Source of the DNA: Streptomyces griseicoloratus
GTDB taxonomy: Bacteria > Actinomycetota > Actinomycetes > Streptomycetales > Streptomycetaceae
Assembly (NCBI RefSeq): GCF_014534645.1
Contig: NZ_JACVQF010000224.1
Coordinates: 62,001 to 126,000, forward strand
Length of the DNA stretch: 64,000 nucleotides
Reading direction: 5' to 3'
The translations under genes and the position numbers were made by a program. Positions 15,943 to 24,101 of this stretch are shown here, piece after piece; position 1 is the stretch's first letter, and each line of letters begins with the position of its first letter. Below the pieces are notes generated by a model that had not been told where the DNA came from, ran no database searches, and was given only the letters and a program-made list of their open reading frames with translations.

Positions 15943-18072
15943 CTACGCGGGAACGCTCGCCACCCCCGGCTCCAGGAACCGCTTGCCGTTCACCCGCTCG
16001 GCGACACCCTCACGGTCCAGGTACGGCGTGATGCCGCCCAGGTGGAAGGGCCAGCCGGCGCCGGTGATGAGGCAGAGGTCGATGTCCTGGGCCTCGGCGA
16101 CGACGCCCTCGTCCAGCATCAGGCCGATCTCCTGGGCCACCGCGTCCAGGACGCGGGCGCGGACCTGCTCCTCCGTCAGGACCGTGTCGCCCTGCTTGAG
16201 CAGCGCGGCGACCTCCGGGTCCAGCTCGGGCTTGCCGCTGTCGTAGACGTAGAAGCCGCGCTTGCCCGCCTCGACGACCGCCTTGAGGTTCGGGGAGACG
16301 GTGAAGCGGTCCGGGAACGCCTTGTGGAGGGTCTCGGAGACGTGCAGGCCGATCGCCGGACCGACCAGCTCCAGCAGCACCAGCGGCGACATCGGCAGGC
16401 CCAGCGGCTCGACCGCCTTCTCCGCCACGTCGACCGGCGTGCCCTCGTCGATGACGTTCTGGATCTCGCCCATGAAGCGGGTCAGGATGCGGTTCACGAC
16501 GAACGCCGGGGCGTCCTTGACCAGCACCGCGGTCTTCTTCAGCTTCTTGGCCACCGCGAACGCGGTCGCGAGCGAGGCGTCGTCGGTCTTCTCGCCGCGG
16601 ACGATCTCCAGCAGCGGCAGGATCGCGACCGGGTTGAAGAAGTGGAAGCCGACGACCCGCTCGGGGTGCCGCAGCTTCGACGCCATCTCCGACACCGACA
16701 GCGAGGAGGTGTTCGTCGCCAGGATCGCGTGCGCCGGGGCGACCGCCTCGACCTCCGCGAACACCTGCTGCTTGACGCCCATCTCCTCGAACACGGCCTC
16801 GATGACGAAGTCCGCGTCCGCGAAGCCCTCGGCCTTGTCCAGGACACCGGTCACCAGGGCCTTGAGGCGGTTGGCCTTGTCCTGGTTGATCCGGCCCTTG
16901 CCGAGCAGCTTGTCGATCTCGGCGTGGACGTAGCCCACGCCCTTGTCGACGCGCTCCTGGTCGATGTCGGTGAGGACGACCGGGACCTCCAGGCGGCGCA
17001 GGAAGAGCAGCGCCAGCTGGGAGGCCATCAGGCCGGCGCCGACCACGCCCACCTTGGTGACCGGACGGGCCAGGTTCTTGTCCGGGGCGCCCGCCGGGCG
17101 CTTGCCGCGCTTCTGCACCAGGTTGAAGGCGTAGATGCCGGCGCGCAGCTCGCCACCCATGATCAGGTCGGCGAGGGCCCGGTCCTCGGCTTCGTAGCCC
17201 TGCTGGAGGTCGCCGTTCTTGGCGGCGGCGATGATGTCCAGGGCGCGGTAGGCGGCCGGGGCGGCGCCGTGCACCTTGGAGTCGGCGATGAAGCGGCCGC
17301 GCTCGACGGCCTGGTCCCAGGCCTCGCCGCGGTCGATCACCGGGCGCTCGACCGCGATCTCGCCCTTGAGGACGGACGCGGTCCAGATCAGCGACTGCTC
17401 CAGGAAGTCGGCGCCCTCGAAGATCGCGTCCGCGATGCCGAGCTCGTGGACCTGCTTGCCCTTGAGCTGCTTGTTCTGGTTGAGGCTGTTCTCGATGATG
17501 ACCGAGACGGCCTTGTCGGCGCCGATCAGGTTCGGCAGCAGCGTGCAGCCGCCCCAGCCGGGGACCAGGCCGAGGAAGACCTCGGGGAGCGAGAACGCCG
17601 GGAGGGCGGCCGACACCGTGCGGTAGGTGCAGTGCAGGCCGATCTCGACGCCGCCGCCCATGGCCGCGCCGTTGTAGTACGCGAAGGTGGGCACGGCCAG
17701 CCTGGACAGCCGCTTGAAGACGTCGTGGCCGCCCTTGCCGATGGCCAGCGCGTCCTCGTGCCGCTTCAGCAGCTCGACGCCCTTGAGGTCGGCGCCGACC
17801 GCGAAGATGAACGGCTTGCCGGTGACGCCGACGCCGACGATGTCGCCGTCCGCGGCCTCCTTCTCGACCTGGTCGATCGCGGCGTCGATGTTCGCCAGCG
17901 ACTGCGGGCCGAGCGTGGTCGGCTTGGTGTGGTCGTGGCCGTTGTCCAGGGTGATCAGGGCGAAGCGCCCGGCGCCCAGGGGCAGGTCGAAGTGGCGCAC
18001 GTGGGCGCTGGTGACGACCTCGCCGGGGAACAGCTCGGCCGCACCCTTCAGCAGCTCTGCGGTGGTGCTCAC
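15943..18072 (-). CDS. fadB: Fatty acid oxidation multifunctional enzyme (enoyl-CoA hydratase / 3-hydroxyacyl-CoA dehydrogenase)
   Basis: A 709-residue fusion, GTG start at 18072 overlapping the fadA stop in a GTGA arrangement. The first 300 residues are a crotonase domain (FAVGADLKGVELL, YYNGAAMGGGVEIGLHC, LGLVPGWGG) that hydrates enoyl-CoA. From about residue 330 is the NAD-dependent 3-hydroxyacyl-CoA dehydrogenase: a Rossmann motif VGVVGAGLMASQLALLF, then the catalytic His segment ERVVGFHFFNPV and a C-terminal helical domain. The Rossmann loop reads GAGLMASQ rather than the usual GAGTMGAG. With the thiolase upstream it completes the last three steps of a beta-oxidation turn in the cytoplasm. 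Confidence 0.95.
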   Translation of the reverse strand: MSTTAELLKGAAELFPGEVVTSAHVRHFDLPLGAGRFALITLDNGHDHTKPTTLGPQSLANIDAAIDQVEKEAADGDIVGVGVTGKPFIFAVGADLKGVELLKRHEDALAIGKGGHDVFKRLSRLAVPTFAYYNGAAMGGGVEIGLHCTYRTVSAALPAFSLPEVFLGLVPGWGGCTLLPNLIGADKAVSVIIENSLNQNKQLKGKQVHELGIADAIFEGADFLEQSLIWTASVLKGEIAVERPVIDRGEAWDQAVERGRFIADSKVHGAAPAAYRALDIIAAAKNGDLQQGYEAEDRALADLIMGGELRAGIYAFNLVQKRGKRPAGAPDKNLARPVTKVGVVGAGLMASQLALLFLRRLEVPVVLTDIDQERVDKGVGYVHAEIDKLLGKGRINQDKANRLKALVTGVLDKAEGFADADFVIEAVFEEMGVKQQVFAEVEAVAPAHAILATNTSSLSVSEMASKLRHPERVVGFHFFNPVAILPLLEIVRGEKTDDASLATAFAVAKKLKKTAVLVKDAPAFVVNRILTRFMGEIQNVIDEGTPVDVAEKAVEPLGLPMSPLVLLELVGPAIGLHVSETLHKAFPDRFTVSPNLKAVVEAGKRGFYVYDSGKPELDPEVAALLKQGDTVLTEEQVRARVLDAVAQEIGLMLDEGVVAEAQDIDLCLITGAGWPFHLGGITPYLDREGVAERVNGKRFLEPGVASVPA

Positions 18073-19286
18073 TTGTCCCCCTCGAAGTGCGGGTTCTCCC
18101 AGATGACCGTCGCGCCCATGCCGAAGCCGACGCACATGGTGGTCAGGCCGTAGCGGACGTGCGGCTGCTCCTCGAACTGGCGGGCCAGCTGCGTCATCAG
18201 CCGGACGCCGGAGGAGGCCAGCGGGTGGCCGAAGGCGATGGCGCCGCCGTACTGGTTGACGCGCTCGTCGTCGTCGGCGATGCCGTAGTGGTCCAGGAAG
18301 GCCAGGACCTGGACGGCGAAGGCCTCGTTGATCTCGAACAGGCCGATGTCGGAGATGGACAGGCCCGCCTGGGCCAGGGCCTTCTCCGTGGCCGGGATCG
18401 GGCCGTAGCCCATGACCTCGGGCTCGACGCCGGCGAAGGCGTAGGAGACGAGGCGCATCTTGACCGGCAGGTTGTTCTCGCGGGCGAAGTCCTCGGACGC
18501 GATGATCGAGGCGGTGGCGCCGTCGTTCAGACCGGCCGCGTTGCCCGCGGTGACCCGGCCGTGGACGCGGAACGGCGTCTTCAGGCCGGCCAGGTTCTCC
18601 AGGGTGGTGCCCGGGCGCATCGGCTCGTCGGCGGTGACCAGGCCCCAGCCGGTCTCGCCGCCCTCGGGGTTGGTGCGGCGCACCGAGATCGGGACCAGGT
18701 CGGCCTGGATCTTGCCGTTGGCGTACGCCTTGGCGGCCTTCTCCTGCGAGCGCACCGCGTACTCGTCGGCGCGCAGCTTGGTGATCTGCGGGTAGCGGTC
18801 GTGCAGGTTCTCCGCGGTCATGCCCATGAACAGGGCGGACTCGTCGACCAGCTTCTCGGAGACGAACCGCGGGTTCGGGTCGACGCCCTCGCCCATCGGG
18901 TGGCGGCCCATGTGCTCGACACCGCCCGCGATGGCGACGTCGTACGCGCCGAAGGCGACCGAGCCGGCCACCGTGGTGACGGCGGTCAGGGCGCCCGCGC
19001 ACATGCGGTCGATGGAGTAGCCGGGGACCGAGGTGGGCAGGCCCGCGAGGATGCCGGCGGTGCGGCCGATGGTCAGGCCCTGGTCGCCGATCTGGGTGGT
19101 CGCGGCGACGGCGACCTCGTCGATCTTCTTCGGGTCGAGACCGGGGTTGCGGCGCAGCAGCTCCCGGATCGCCTTCACGACGAGGTCGTCGGCGCGGGTC
19201 TCGTGGTAGATGCCCTTCGGGCCCGCCTTGCCGAACGGGGTGCGGACGCCGTCGACGAAGACGACGTCCCTGACGGTACGAGGCAC
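18069..19286 (-). CDS. fadA: Acetyl-CoA acyltransferase (3-ketoacyl-CoA thiolase)
   Basis: A 405-residue thiolase. The GTG at 19286 follows GGAGGAGAG by five bases, which decides the start over an in-frame ATG at 19328. Nucleophilic Cys is in SIDRMCAGALTAVTT, the second half has NEAFAVQVL and GGAIAFGHPLASSGVR (His), and the C-terminal acid/base Cys is in TTMCVGFGMG. It cleaves 3-ketoacyl-CoA to acetyl-CoA and a shortened acyl-CoA. It is first in a two-gene operon with fadB, coupled by a 4-base overlap. A palindrome at its promoter suggests TetR-type control by acyl-CoA. Confidence 0.95.
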   Translation of the reverse strand: MPRTVRDVVFVDGVRTPFGKAGPKGIYHETRADDLVVKAIRELLRRNPGLDPKKIDEVAVAATTQIGDQGLTIGRTAGILAGLPTSVPGYSIDRMCAGALTAVTTVAGSVAFGAYDVAIAGGVEHMGRHPMGEGVDPNPRFVSEKLVDESALFMGMTAENLHDRYPQITKLRADEYAVRSQEKAAKAYANGKIQADLVPISVRRTNPEGGETGWGLVTADEPMRPGTTLENLAGLKTPFRVHGRVTAGNAAGLNDGATASIIASEDFARENNLPVKMRLVSYAFAGVEPEVMGYGPIPATEKALAQAGLSISDIGLFEINEAFAVQVLAFLDHYGIADDDERVNQYGGAIAFGHPLASSGVRLMTQLARQFEEQPHVRYGLTTMCVGFGMGATVIWENPHFEGDK

Positions 19287-19335
19287 GATGGCTCTCCTCC
19301 AGGGTGCGGGATGGCACTGCTGCGGCACGCATGCA

Positions 19336-19351
19336 CTGAGCGCGCGCTCAG
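19336..19351 (-). promoter_or_regulatory. 16-bp palindrome, candidate TetR-type operator of fadAB
   Basis: CTGAGCGCGCGCTCAG is a perfect palindrome 50 bases upstream of the fadA start. It lies just downstream of a possible -10 (TAGCAT on the minus strand, 19356-19361), where a repressor would block initiation. GC-rich palindromes of the TGAGCG...CGCTCA kind are typical TetR-family targets. Confidence 0.45.
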
Positions 19352-19469
19352 GCCCATGCTACTTGTGGGTAACGTAGCTGCCCAGTCCCCCCGGCTGGAG
19401 CGGTGAAGGTCACACCACCGGGCGGTCGCCCCGCACCTGGATCCTGGCGGGTAGCTGCCGCCTCCGCTC

Positions 19470-20756
19470 CTACGACACGCCCTGTGCCAGTGCCGCCACC
19501 AGTACCGGGGTCACCTGCTCCACCTGCCAGGGCCGGGCGCCGTGGCCGGCGAGTGCCGCGCCCACCGACTCCGCGTCGACCGGCTTCGGCGGCTCCCAGC
19601 AGACCCGGCGCACCGTGTCCGGCGCGATCAGGTTCTCCTGCGGCATGGCCAGCCGCTCCGCCAGCGCCGACACCCCCGCCCGCGCGGCGGACAGCCGGGC
19701 CGCGGCGGCCGGGTCCTTGTCGGCCCAGGCGCGCGGCGGCGGGGGACCGGCGACCGGCTGCCCGGGCTGCGGCAGCTGGGACTCCGGCAGGCCCTTCGCC
19801 CGGTCGACCGCCGCCTGCCACTGCTCCAGCTGCCGGCGGTTGACCCGCCCGAACCCGTTCAGCGCGGCGAGCGCGTAGGCGTTGGCCGGCATCGCGAGCG
19901 CCGCCTCGACGATCGCCGCGTCCCCGAGGACCTTGCCCGGCGAGACGTCGCGGCGCTGCGCGATGCGGTCCCGGGTCTGCCACAGCTCCCGGACGACGGC
20001 GAGCTGCCGCCGCCGGCGCACCTTGTGCATCCCGGACGTACGGCGCCACGGGTCCTTGCGGGGCTCGGGCGGCGGTGCGGAGGCGATGGCGTCGAACTCC
20101 TGCCGGGCCCACTCCAGCTTGCCCTGCCGGTCCAGCTCCTTCTCCAGCGCGTCGCGCAGGTCGACGAGGAGTTCGACGTCGAGCGCGGCGTAGCGCAGCC
20201 ACGGCTCGGGCAGCGGGCGCGTCGACCAGTCGACGGCCGAGTGACCCTTCTCCAGCACGAACCCCAGGACGTTCTCCACCATCGCGCCGAGACCGACCCG
20301 TGGGAACCCGGCGAGCCGTCCGGCGAGCTCGGTGTCGAACAGGAGGGTGGGCACCATCCCTATCTCGCGCAGGCAGGGCAGGTCCTGCGTGGCGGCGTGC
20401 AGCACCCACTCCGCGCCGGAGAGCGCCTCTCCCAGCCCCGACAGGTCGGGACAGGCCACGGGATCGATCAGTGCCGTCCCGGCGCCCTCGCGGCGCAGCT
20501 GCACCAGGTAGGCGCGCTGTCCGTAGCGGTAACCGGAGGCGCGCTCGGCGTCGACGGCGACCGGGCCGCTGCCGGCGGCGAACGCGGCGGTCACCTCGGC
20601 GAGGGCGGCCTCGTCCGTGATCACCGAGGGAATGCCCTCGCGCGGTTCGAGCAAAGGTATCGGCGCCTCCGTAGCAGAAGATCCGGCGTCGTCCGGAGGG
20701 GCGCCTCCGGTGGTTCGCAGTGAACGGTCTGCTGCGGTTTCGTGGGCGTCGGTCAC
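19470..20756 (-). CDS. Ribonuclease D-like 3'-5' exonuclease
   Basis: A 428-residue protein with GTG start. After a 40-residue low-complexity N-terminus comes a DEDDy exonuclease domain: VAVDAERASGYRYGQRAYLVQL (DxE), HAATQDLPCL (Asp) and the Exo III motif YAALDVELL (Tyr-x3-Asp). An HRDC domain follows at about 220-300 (RRRQLAVVRELWQTRDRIAQRRDV). RNase D trims the 3' ends of tRNA precursors and other structured RNAs using two metal ions. The C-terminal 100 residues are less conserved. It lies downstream of whiI on the same strand, but a 40-bp palindrome between them suggests separate transcription. Confidence 0.9.
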   Translation of the reverse strand: MTDAHETAADRSLRTTGGAPPDDAGSSATEAPIPLLEPREGIPSVITDEAALAEVTAAFAAGSGPVAVDAERASGYRYGQRAYLVQLRREGAGTALIDPVACPDLSGLGEALSGAEWVLHAATQDLPCLREIGMVPTLLFDTELAGRLAGFPRVGLGAMVENVLGFVLEKGHSAVDWSTRPLPEPWLRYAALDVELLVDLRDALEKELDRQGKLEWARQEFDAIASAPPPEPRKDPWRRTSGMHKVRRRRQLAVVRELWQTRDRIAQRRDVSPGKVLGDAAIVEAALAMPANAYALAALNGFGRVNRRQLEQWQAAVDRAKGLPESQLPQPGQPVAGPPPPRAWADKDPAAAARLSAARAGVSALAERLAMPQENLIAPDTVRRVCWEPPKPVDAESVGAALAGHGARPWQVEQVTPVLVAALAQGVS

Positions 20757-20779
20757 CTGTCAAGAGTATCCGTGTATCG

Positions 20780-20819
20780 CCGGCGCCCGCCGACGGAACG
20801 TTCCGTCGGCGGGCGCCGG
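20780..20819. terminator. Perfect 40-bp palindrome between whiI and the RNase D gene
   Basis: CCGGCGCCCGCCGACGGAAC is followed directly by its exact reverse complement. In RNA this gives a very stable stem after the whiI transcript. On DNA it is an uninterrupted palindrome about 25 bases upstream of the RNase D start. No T-run follows on either strand. Confidence 0.6.
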
Positions 20820-20966
20820 GGGGTCGTAAACCAGTCAGCTCGGTGAAAGACCGGCTCACGGCCGGCGGCGGCGGGCGGGCGGGACCGGCGGGCGGTCCCG
20901 TTCACGCGGGTGAACGGTGGGGGCGGTGGGGGCGGAGGGGGGCGGACGGAAGGGGCTCGGTGGGGT

Positions 20967-21629
20967 TCAGTGGATGATGCCGGTCCGCAGCGCGACCGCG
21001 ACCATCCCGGCGCGGTCGCCCGTGCCGAGCTTGCGGGCGATGCGGGCGAGGTGGCTCTTGACGGTCAGTGCGGACAGGCCCATCGAGACGCCGATCGCCT
21101 TGTTCGACTGGCCCTCCGCGACCAGTCGCAGCACCTCCACCTCGCGGCCGGACAGCTCGCGGTAGCCGCCCGGGTGGCTCGGGGCACCCGGGGGGCGGCG
21201 GTGGAGACGGGCGGCGGCGGCGCCGATGGGGGCGGCGCCCGGTCGGGTGGGGAGCCCGACGTTGGTACGGGTGCCGGTGACGACGTAGCCCTTGACGCCG
21301 CCGGCGAGGGCGTTGCGTACGGCGCCGATGTCGTCGGCGGCGGACAGGGCGAGCCCGTTGGGCCAGCCGGCGGCGCGGGTCTCGGACAGCAGGGTGAGGC
21401 CGGAGCCGTCGGGGAGGTGGACGTCGGCGACGCAGATGTCGCGGGGGTTGCCGATGCGGGGGCGGGCCTCCGCGACGGACGAGGCTTCGATGACATCGCG
21501 CACACCGAGCGCCCAGAGATGGCGGGTGACGGTGGAACGGACACGTGGGTCGGCCACGACGACCATGGCGGTCGGCTTGTTGGGGCGGTAGGCGACCAGG
21601 CTTGCAGGCTGCTCGAGGAGAACGGACAC
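20967..21629 (-). CDS. whiI: Atypical response regulator WhiI, sporulation control
   Basis: A 220-residue protein, GTG start behind AGGAGG. Residues 20-130 are a receiver-like domain: VVVADPRVRS, with a single Asp where true receivers have an acidic pair, VADVHLPDG (Asp69 at the phospho-site position) and GVKGYVV (Lys). A Gly/Pro-rich linker leads to a LuxR/NarL helix-turn-helix (SGREVEVLRLVAEGQSNKAIGVSMGLSALTVKSHLARIARKLG). WhiI is known as an orphan regulator that pairs with BldM to switch on late sporulation genes and lacks a normal phosphorylation pocket. No kinase gene adjoins. Identity rests on the sequence, the gene context and a WhiG-type promoter. Confidence 0.88.
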   Translation of the reverse strand: MSVLLEQPASLVAYRPNKPTAMVVVADPRVRSTVTRHLWALGVRDVIEASSVAEARPRIGNPRDICVADVHLPDGSGLTLLSETRAAGWPNGLALSAADDIGAVRNALAGGVKGYVVTGTRTNVGLPTRPGAAPIGAAAARLHRRPPGAPSHPGGYRELSGREVEVLRLVAEGQSNKAIGVSMGLSALTVKSHLARIARKLGTGDRAGMVAVALRTGIIH

Positions 21630-21705
21630 CAGGCCTCCTGGGTGCGGGACGGGGTCGGCTCGTGGGGAAAAGCCGGGACGAACCGTGCTTTCAAGGTCAC
21701 AGTCG

Positions 21706-21733
21706 TCTTCGGCACCGAACCGGTCCGCCTTTA
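21706..21733 (-). promoter_or_regulatory. WhiG-type (sigma-28-like) promoter of whiI
   Basis: Reading the minus strand, TAAA (21733-21730) is followed after 16 bases by GCCGAAGA (21713-21706). The Streptomyces WhiG consensus is TAAA, about 15-16 bases, GCCGATAA. whiI is an established WhiG-dependent gene, so the match is expected. It lies about 75 bases upstream of the start. Confidence 0.7.
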
Positions 21734-21818
21734 GGGAATGATCACGATCCAGTGAGTAACAATCTGCGCAATTCGGACACGCGATCGATCATTCGAAGAT
21801 CGGACGGTGTCGCTCTGA

Positions 21819-21850
21819 GTCGATACGCGCTCGAAAGTGGTCGTATCGAC
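21819..21850. promoter_or_regulatory. Inverted repeat upstream of whiI
   Basis: GTCGATACG and CGTATCGAC are perfect 9-base arms with a 14-base spacer, about 90 bases upstream of the whiI promoter. The rest of the gap 21630-22034 holds the WhiG promoter, a hairpin and, from about 21900 to 22010, G-rich low-complexity DNA with no gene. The arm spacing fits a dimeric regulator. Confidence 0.4.
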
Positions 21851-21862
21851 AAAGTGACGGAC

Positions 21863-21886
21863 GGCCCTCCGGCTGGCCGGAGGGCC
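21863..21886 (-). terminator. Hairpin downstream of the DUF3000 gene
   Basis: Perfect 10-bp stem GGCCCTCCGG, loop CTGG, then the complement. It lies about 150 bases beyond the stop of the DUF3000 gene and upstream of whiI, so it probably insulates whiI. Confidence 0.6.
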
Positions 21887-22034
21887 GGAGAGTCGGAGAG
21901 GCCCGGGGGCGGGCGGGTGAGCCGGTGGGCTGGAGGGCCGGTGGGCCGTGGGCTGGAGGGTCGGCGGGCCGGGGGCCGGGGGCCGGAGGAGCCCCGCGGA
22001 GCGGCCCGGTGGGCCTACCGTGGCTGCGGTTCGC

Positions 22035-22712
22035 TCAGCGTGACTGTGGTCCGCGGCGCTGGGGCAGTGTCACGACCGACGCGTCCCCCGGGCCGGCCGG
22101 TGGCAGGCCCGCGACCTGGGCCAGCAGGTCGCACCAGGAGGCCAGGTGGGCGGCGGTGTCCGGGATGCCGCCCAGGCCCTCCCGGGGCGTCCAGGACGCG
22201 CGGATCTCGATCTGCGAGACGGCCGGGCGGTCCGCGAGGCCCCCGAAGTAGTGGGAGCCGGCGCGCGTGACGGTGCCGCTCGGTTCGCCGAAGGCCAGAC
22301 CGCGTGCCTGGAGGGCGCCGGTGAGCCAGGCCCAGCACACGTCGGGCAGCAGCGGGTCGGCGGCCATCTCCGGCTCCAGCTCCGCGCGCACCAGCGTCAC
22401 CAGCCGGAAGGTGCCCTGCCAGGCGTCGTGCCCGGCCGGGTCGTGCAGCAGCACCAGGCGCCCGTCGGCCAGGTCCTGGTCGCCGTCGACGACCGTCGCC
22501 TCCAGCGCGTACGCGTGCGGGGCGAGCCGCTGCGGCGGCCGGGTCGCCTCCACCTCGATCTGCGGCCGCAGCCGCGCGGACCTCAGGGCCTCGACGGCGG
22601 CGGCGAACGGCGGCGGAGCCGCACCGCCCCCGTGCCGGACGCCCCCCTCGGTGTCCTTCGGTTCTTCCATTCCGCCAGCGCCGTCCGACAGTCGTCCCTG
22701 AGCCGCAGCCAT
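22035..22712 (-). CDS. DUF3000 family protein
   Basis: A 225-residue protein of the actinobacterial DUF3000 family, recognised from [80 protein letters not shown] and CWAWLTGAL. The start at 22712 ([14 protein letters not shown]) has no clear ribosome site; an ATG at 22670 is possible. It has no signal peptide or membrane segment. The function of the family is unknown. It lies between hemE, which it faces away from, and whiI, and the same placement seems common in Streptomyces. Confidence 0.8.
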   Translation of the reverse strand: MAAAQGRLSDGAGGMEEPKDTEGGVRHGGGAAPPPFAAAVEALRSARLRPQIEVEATRPPQRLAPHAYALEATVVDGDQDLADGRLVLLHDPAGHDAWQGTFRLVTLVRAELEPEMAADPLLPDVCWAWLTGALQARGLAFGEPSGTVTRAGSHYFGGLADRPAVSQIEIRASWTPREGLGGIPDTAAHLASWCDLLAQVAGLPPAGPGDASVVTLPQRRGPQSR

Positions 22713-22875
22713 GCGGGGAAGATTAAGCGGAACGCGGCCGTGGCGCAGGGAGGGACACCCGCGTGCGGGCGCGATGTCCGGATCACGCGGCTCCCCGGGG
22801 GCGCGCCCGGGACGCCGGGCCGGGTGTGCGCCCCGCGGTCCGGCGCTGTCGGCCGGACGTGCGAGACTTGCCGAC

Positions 22876-23943
22876 GTGAGTGCCAACCAGAGCCCCGCGG
22901 GCAAGCCGCCGACAGCCACGTACGAGTCCGCTTTCCTCAAGGCGTGCAGGCGCGAGGCCGTGCCGCACACGCCGGTGTGGTTCATGCGCCAGGCCGGGCG
23001 CTCGCTGCCGGAGTACCGCAAGGTGCGCGAGGGCATCCCGATGCTCGAGTCCTGCATGCGGCCGGAGCTGGTCACCGAGATCACCCTCCAGCCGGTGCGC
23101 AGGCACGGCGTGGATGCGGCGATCTTCTTCAGCGACATCGTCGTCCCGCTCAAGGCCATCGGCATCGACCTCGACATCAAGCCGGGCATCGGCCCGGTCG
23201 TGGAGAACCCGATCCGCTCCCGCGCGGACCTGGCGCGGCTGCGCGACCTGACCCCCGAGGACGTCACCTACGTCACCGAGGCGATCGGCCTGCTCACCCG
23301 CGAGCTGGGCGGCACCCCGCTCATCGGCTTCGCGGGCGCGCCCTTCACGCTCGCCAGCTACCTCGTCGAGGGCGGCCCGTCCCGCAACCACGAGCACACC
23401 AAGGCGCTCATGTACGGCGACCCGCAGATGTGGGCCGACCTGCTCGACCGGCTCGCCGGCATCACCGCCGCCTTCCTGAAGGTGCAGATCGAGGCCGGAG
23501 CGAGCGCGGTCCAGCTCTTCGACTCCTGGGTCGGGGCCCTCGCCCCCGCCGACTACCGCCGCTCGGTGCTGCCCGCCTCGCGCAAGGTCTTCGAGGCCGT
23601 CGCCGGGTACGGCGTGCCGCGCATCCACTTCGGCGTCGGCACCGGTGAGCTCCTCGGGCTGATGGGCGAGGCCGGCGCGGACGTCGTCGGCGTCGACTGG
23701 CGCGTCCCGCTGGACGAGGCGGCCCGCCGTGTCGGCCCCGGCAAGGCGCTCCAGGGGAACCTCGACCCGGCCGTCCTCTTCTCCTCCCGTGAGGCGGTCG
23801 AGACCAAGACCCGCGAGATCCTGGACGCGGCGGCCGGCCTGGAGGGCCACGTCTTCAACCTCGGCCACGGCGTCCTGCCGTCCACCGACCCGGACGCCCT
23901 GACCCGGCTCGTGGAGTACGTGCACACGCAGACCGCCCGCTGA
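22876..23943 (+). CDS. hemE: Uroporphyrinogen decarboxylase
   Basis: A 355-residue protein, GTG start seven bases after a -10-like GAGACT and without a ribosome site, so probably leaderless. HemE signatures are [16 protein letters not shown] (substrate-binding Arg), [16 protein letters not shown] (catalytic Asp), [10 protein letters not shown] and [10 protein letters not shown]. It removes four carboxyl groups from uroporphyrinogen III to give coproporphyrinogen III in the cytoplasm. The later coproporphyrin-dependent steps are encoded in the same window at 35240 (oxidase) and 36708 (ChdC). It is followed by its own hairpin terminator. Confidence 0.97.
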   Translation: MSANQSPAGKPPTATYESAFLKACRREAVPHTPVWFMRQAGRSLPEYRKVREGIPMLESCMRPELVTEITLQPVRRHGVDAAIFFSDIVVPLKAIGIDLDIKPGIGPVVENPIRSRADLARLRDLTPEDVTYVTEAIGLLTRELGGTPLIGFAGAPFTLASYLVEGGPSRNHEHTKALMYGDPQMWADLLDRLAGITAAFLKVQIEAGASAVQLFDSWVGALAPADYRRSVLPASRKVFEAVAGYGVPRIHFGVGTGELLGLMGEAGADVVGVDWRVPLDEAARRVGPGKALQGNLDPAVLFSSREAVETKTREILDAAAGLEGHVFNLGHGVLPSTDPDALTRLVEYVHTQTAR

Positions 23944-23975
23944 TCCGGCGGCCGCAGCGGCGGCGCACGCCAGGA

Positions 23976-24016
23976 CCCGTCCGCGTACCGGTCCCCGAGA
24001 CCGGTACGGGGACGGG
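23976..24016 (+). terminator. Terminator after hemE
   Basis: Interrupted palindrome: CCCGTCC, a 2-base mismatch, GTACCGGT, a 7-base loop, then ACCGGTAC, two bases and GGACGGG. It begins 33 bases past the hemE stop and separates hemE from the GH5 gene. Confidence 0.75.
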
Positions 24017-24101
24017 CGGGCTTCGTGCGCGCACTCTTGAACAATTGTCAGCTTCCCTGATGTGATCTGCGGCACTGCCGACCGACCGTGCCGGAGGTCC
24101 C

